Source: Verrucomicrobiota bacterium (GTDB taxonomy: Bacteria; Verrucomicrobiota; Verrucomicrobiia; Limisphaerales; UBA1096). Taken from it: a stretch of DNA of 7,521 bases. The DNA lies in the NCBI GenBank assembly GCA_015658765.1, contig DQOE01000233.1:1-7521 (forward strand), read 5' to 3'. Below are positions 5,634 to 7,521 of the stretch, one piece after another. The notes beneath the pieces were generated by a model that saw nothing but the letters and a program-made list of their open reading frames with translations, had not been told where the DNA came from and searched no databases. The translations under genes and the position numbers were made by a program. The number at the start of each line of letters is the position of its first letter. Within the stretch, counting starts at the first letter, position 1.

Positions 5634-6974
5634 ATGAGCCAACTTAAAGACCAATCCGCAGCGGGCAGCACCCGGCGCACGTTCATCAAGCAGGCTGCGG
5701 CCGTCACAGCCGTGACGGGGGCGGGCAGCATCATCAAGACGCCGGTTTACGGCCAAAGCCAGGCGCCCTCAACCGGCCGGGTGATCGGGGCCAACGACCG
5801 CATCAACGTCGGCTTCGTCGGCGTGGGCAACCAGGGTTTCAACACGCACGTTCGCCAAATCAAGAACAACGAAGCCAAGCACAACGTGCAGGCGGCTGCG
5901 GCGTGCGACGTGTTCTCAGAGTACCGCGACCGCGCGCAGGAGTTCATGGGCGTCAAGTCGGGCAATGTCTACAATGACCACCGAAAACTGCTCGAGCGCA
6001 GGGACATCGACGCAGTCGTGATCGCCACGGTGGACCACTGGCACGCGCCGGTGGCGATTGAGTCGATGGAGGCCGGCAAGCACGTGCTGATCGAAAAGCC
6101 GATGACCCGCTACCTCAGCGAGGGGTTCGACGTGTACGACACCTGCAAGCGCACCAAGCGCGTGATGCAGATCGGCGCGGTGTTTTGTCTTGAGAAAAAA
6201 TGGCACAAGGCGGCGCAGTTGGTTCGCGACGGCATGATCGGGCCGCTCGTGCTAGGCCAGTCCTCCTACTGCCGCAACAGCCCCAAGGGCGAGTGGAACT
6301 ACACCATCAACCCGAAGCTCACCGACGCGAGTGTCGACTGGAAACGCTGGCTCGGCAGCACCGGCACGCGCCCGTTCAACGCCGACCACTTTTTCCGGTG
6401 GCGCAAATACAATCACTACTGCTGCGGCATCCTCGGTGATTTGCTCGCGCACAAGATTCATCCGTTGATGATCGCCAGCGGCAACCCGGAATTCCCGAAC
6501 CGCGTCGCCTGCCTTGGCACGAAAGAGATCACCACCGACCGCGACGTGCCGGACAACACGCAGGTGCTCGCCAACTTCCCGAGCGGCTACACGCTGATGG
6601 TCGTCGGCAGCACGGTGAACCAGCAGGGCCTGCCGGAGATGCTGCGCGGCCACCACGGCACACTCTACTTCGGCGGCGACAAGGTCGACCTGAAGCCGGA
6701 GACACCGTTCGGCGACGAGATCGACCCGGAGAGCTTCAGCGGCCTCAAGCCGAGCGGGGCGGACTTCGTCGCCGAGCACGCCGACTGGTTCGACGTCATC
6801 CGCAACGGCGGCGAAACCAAGGGCAACATCGACCTCTCGATGCGCGCCCAGGTGGTCATCTCGCTGGCTGAGATATCCGAGCGGATGAGCCTCACGCTGT
6901 TGTTTGACGAGAAGAGCCGGAAGATCACCACCGGCACCGGGCAGGAGGTTCAGCCTCTGAACTACCCGGCTTAA
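5634..6974 (+). CDS. Tat-exported Gfo/Idh/MocA family oxidoreductase
   Basis: A 446-residue NAD(P)-dependent oxidoreductase. The ATG at 5634 is preferred over an in-frame upstream start at 5478 because it puts the twin-arginine motif STRRTFIK at residues 12-19, followed by a hydrophobic Ala/Val/Thr-rich stretch and a likely cleavage site near VYG (38-40). Export as a folded, cofactor-loaded protein is therefore expected. The Rossmann domain starts with INVGFVGVGNQG (57-68), the dinucleotide-binding glycine motif. D134-H137 in DHWHAP and the E154-K155-P156 motif are the usual cofactor and catalytic-lysine landmarks. The C-terminal half has GDLLAHKIHPL (268-278), with D269 and H273 at the family's substrate-site positions. 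The substrate is unknown; relatives in Verrucomicrobia and Planctomycetes are numerous and mostly uncharacterised. An intrinsic terminator follows 24 bp after the stop, so it is probably transcribed alone. Confidence 0.94.
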   Translation: MSQLKDQSAAGSTRRTFIKQAAAVTAVTGAGSIIKTPVYGQSQAPSTGRVIGANDRINVGFVGVGNQGFNTHVRQIKNNEAKHNVQAAAACDVFSEYRDRAQEFMGVKSGNVYNDHRKLLERRDIDAVVIATVDHWHAPVAIESMEAGKHVLIEKPMTRYLSEGFDVYDTCKRTKRVMQIGAVFCLEKKWHKAAQLVRDGMIGPLVLGQSSYCRNSPKGEWNYTINPKLTDASVDWKRWLGSTGTRPFNADHFFRWRKYNHYCCGILGDLLAHKIHPLMIASGNPEFPNRVACLGTKEITTDRDVPDNTQVLANFPSGYTLMVVGSTVNQQGLPEMLRGHHGTLYFGGDKVDLKPETPFGDEIDPESFSGLKPSGADFVAEHADWFDVIRNGGETKGNIDLSMRAQVVISLAEISERMSLTLLFDEKSRKITTGTGQEVQPLNYPA

Positions 6975-6998
6975 GCCACTGGCTGCACGCGAATTGCG

Positions 6999-7029
6999 AA
7001 AGCCCCGTCGCTTGACCGGGCTTTTTTTT
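6999..7029 (+). terminator. Intrinsic terminator after the Tat oxidoreductase gene
   Basis: AAAGCCC (6999-7005) pairs with GGGCTTT (7018-7024). Inside it GTC (7007-7009) pairs with GAC (7014-7016) after one C-C mismatch, leaving the loop GCTT. The descending arm runs into eight T (7022-7029). This is a textbook rho-independent terminator 24 bp after the stop codon, so the next oxidoreductase gene needs its own promoter. Confidence 0.85.
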
Positions 7030-7186
7030 GCGCCTTGGCCAAGCGTTCGATCCGGGCACCATCCGGAACTCCCCACTTGGCCAAGTTTTTTCTGTTTTTT
7101 TCGGCGACGCACCGGTAGGTTCCCCCCGTCCCGGCAATATCATGGTGATGTTTTCCGGTGTTCCATTTATCCAAAATACACTTAAA
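7030..7186 (+). other. Intergenic region with two TTGGCCAA palindromes and T-runs
   Basis: After the terminator this stretch holds CTTGGCCAAG at 7034-7043, a small hairpin (TCCGG 7051-7055 with CCGGA 7063-7067), and ACTTGGCCAAGT at 7075-7086 followed by runs of six T (7086-7091) and seven T (7095-7101). TATCAT at 7138-7143 resembles a -10 hexamer, but no convincing -35 lies upstream, so the promoter of the next gene is not assigned. No Shine-Dalgarno is clear before the ATG at 7187. Confidence 0.5.
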
Positions 7187-7521
7187 ATGACAAAGACTCC
7201 ATCGAGCGAGCTTTCACGCCGCAAGTTCATCTCACACTCCTCCGCAGCGCTGGGTGCCACCGCGTTTGGCCCATTCATTCTCCGGGGCAAAAACCTGAAC
7301 AGCAAAATAAACGTCGCCGCCATCGGCGCCGGCGGCAAGGGCAGCAGCGACACGGACAACAATGCGCGTTGCGGCGCCAACATCGTCGCGCTGTGCGACG
7401 TGGACCTGGGCAGGCTGCGGGCTCGTGGCGAAAAATATCCCGGGGCCGCCACATATCAGGACTTCCGCAAGATGCTCGAAAAGGAGAAGTCCATCGATGC
7501 CGTCTCGGTGTCCACCCCGGA
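7187..7521 (+). CDS. Tat-exported Gfo/Idh/MocA family oxidoreductase, N-terminal part (3' end outside window)
   Basis: The ATG at 7187 opens a frame that runs off the right edge, with 111 full codons visible. Residues 10-15 are SRRKFI, a strong twin-arginine motif, followed by a short hydrophobic stretch ending near FILRG, so the product is probably exported folded. INVAAIGAGGKG at 41-52 is the Rossmann dinucleotide-binding motif, ALCDVD at 68-73 is the second strand with the acidic ribose-binding end, and SIDAVSVSTP at 102-111 is the strand before the family's DHWH-type segment. It is the third oxidoreductase of this family in the window and, although it neighbours the other Tat protein, its signal and glycine motif differ (GAGGKG against GVGNQG), so the two are not a recent duplication. 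The substrate cannot be inferred. Confidence 0.92.
   Translation, partial: MTKTPSSELSRRKFISHSSAALGATAFGPFILRGKNLNSKINVAAIGAGGKGSSDTDNNARCGANIVALCDVDLGRLRARGEKYPGAATYQDFRKMLEKEKSIDAVSVSTP

Noticed and set aside
5453..5737. 94-codon minus-strand open frame with a hydrophobic stretch near the divergent region
   Set aside because: The hydrophobic stretch overlaps the reverse complement of the divergent region and Tat signal; there is no start signal or family similarity, and it overlaps a supported start.
6252..7112. 286-codon minus-strand open frame across the Tat oxidoreductase gene and its terminator
   Set aside because: It is antisense to conserved oxidoreductase sequence, crosses an intrinsic terminator and is Arg/Ala/Val-rich as expected for a shadow frame.

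Overview
The window is a GC-rich bacterial chromosome fragment. It most resembles Verrucomicrobiota, or less likely Planctomycetota. The evidence is three Gfo/Idh/MocA-type oxidoreductase genes within 7.5 kb, two of them with twin-arginine (Tat) signals, plus a large secreted protein that combines a PSCyt1-like c-type cytochrome domain with WD40 repeats. Both are typical lineage expansions in these phyla. No rRNA, tRNA, CRISPR array, transposase or phage gene is visible. The phylum call is inference.

Layout, left to right: (1) the 3' part of a cytoplasmic-looking Gfo/Idh/MocA oxidoreductase (+, runs off the left edge). (2) frr, ribosome recycling factor (+), 64 bp downstream. (3) A yefM-yoeB type II toxin-antitoxin pair (-) convergent with frr, with a recognisable promoter and operator just upstream of the antitoxin. 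(4) An AT-rich 195-bp gap holding a 20-bp inverted repeat and a short tandem repeat. (5) A 1090-residue exported protein (-): signal peptide, one CXXCH haem site, seven WD40-like repeats, a roughly 310-residue Ala/Lys/Glu-rich coiled coil, and seven more WD40-like repeats. (6) A 182-bp divergent intergenic region with a terminator-like hairpin facing the cytochrome gene. (7) A complete Tat-exported Gfo/Idh/MocA oxidoreductase (+), followed by a clear intrinsic terminator. (8) The first 111 codons of a second Tat-exported Gfo/Idh/MocA protein (+), running off the right edge.

How the genes fit together: the oxidoreductases and the cytochrome/WD40 protein fit the periplasmic and sugar-derivative catabolic repertoire of polysaccharide-degrading Verrucomicrobiota, but no substrate can be named from sequence. 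The frr gene is a housekeeping gene away from its usual pyrH neighbour. The yefM-yoeB pair looks like an acquired, self-regulated cassette, with catalytic residues and promoter-embedded operator intact.

The least expected signal is an octamer palindrome, TTGGCCAA. It occurs eight times by eye (positions 824, 1650, 3269, 3551, 3734, 4853, 7035, 7077), often inside longer perfect palindromes of 10-16 bp, against roughly 0.1 expected from base composition. Three copies lie in intergenic DNA. It resembles in kind the HIP1 palindrome of cyanobacterial genomes.
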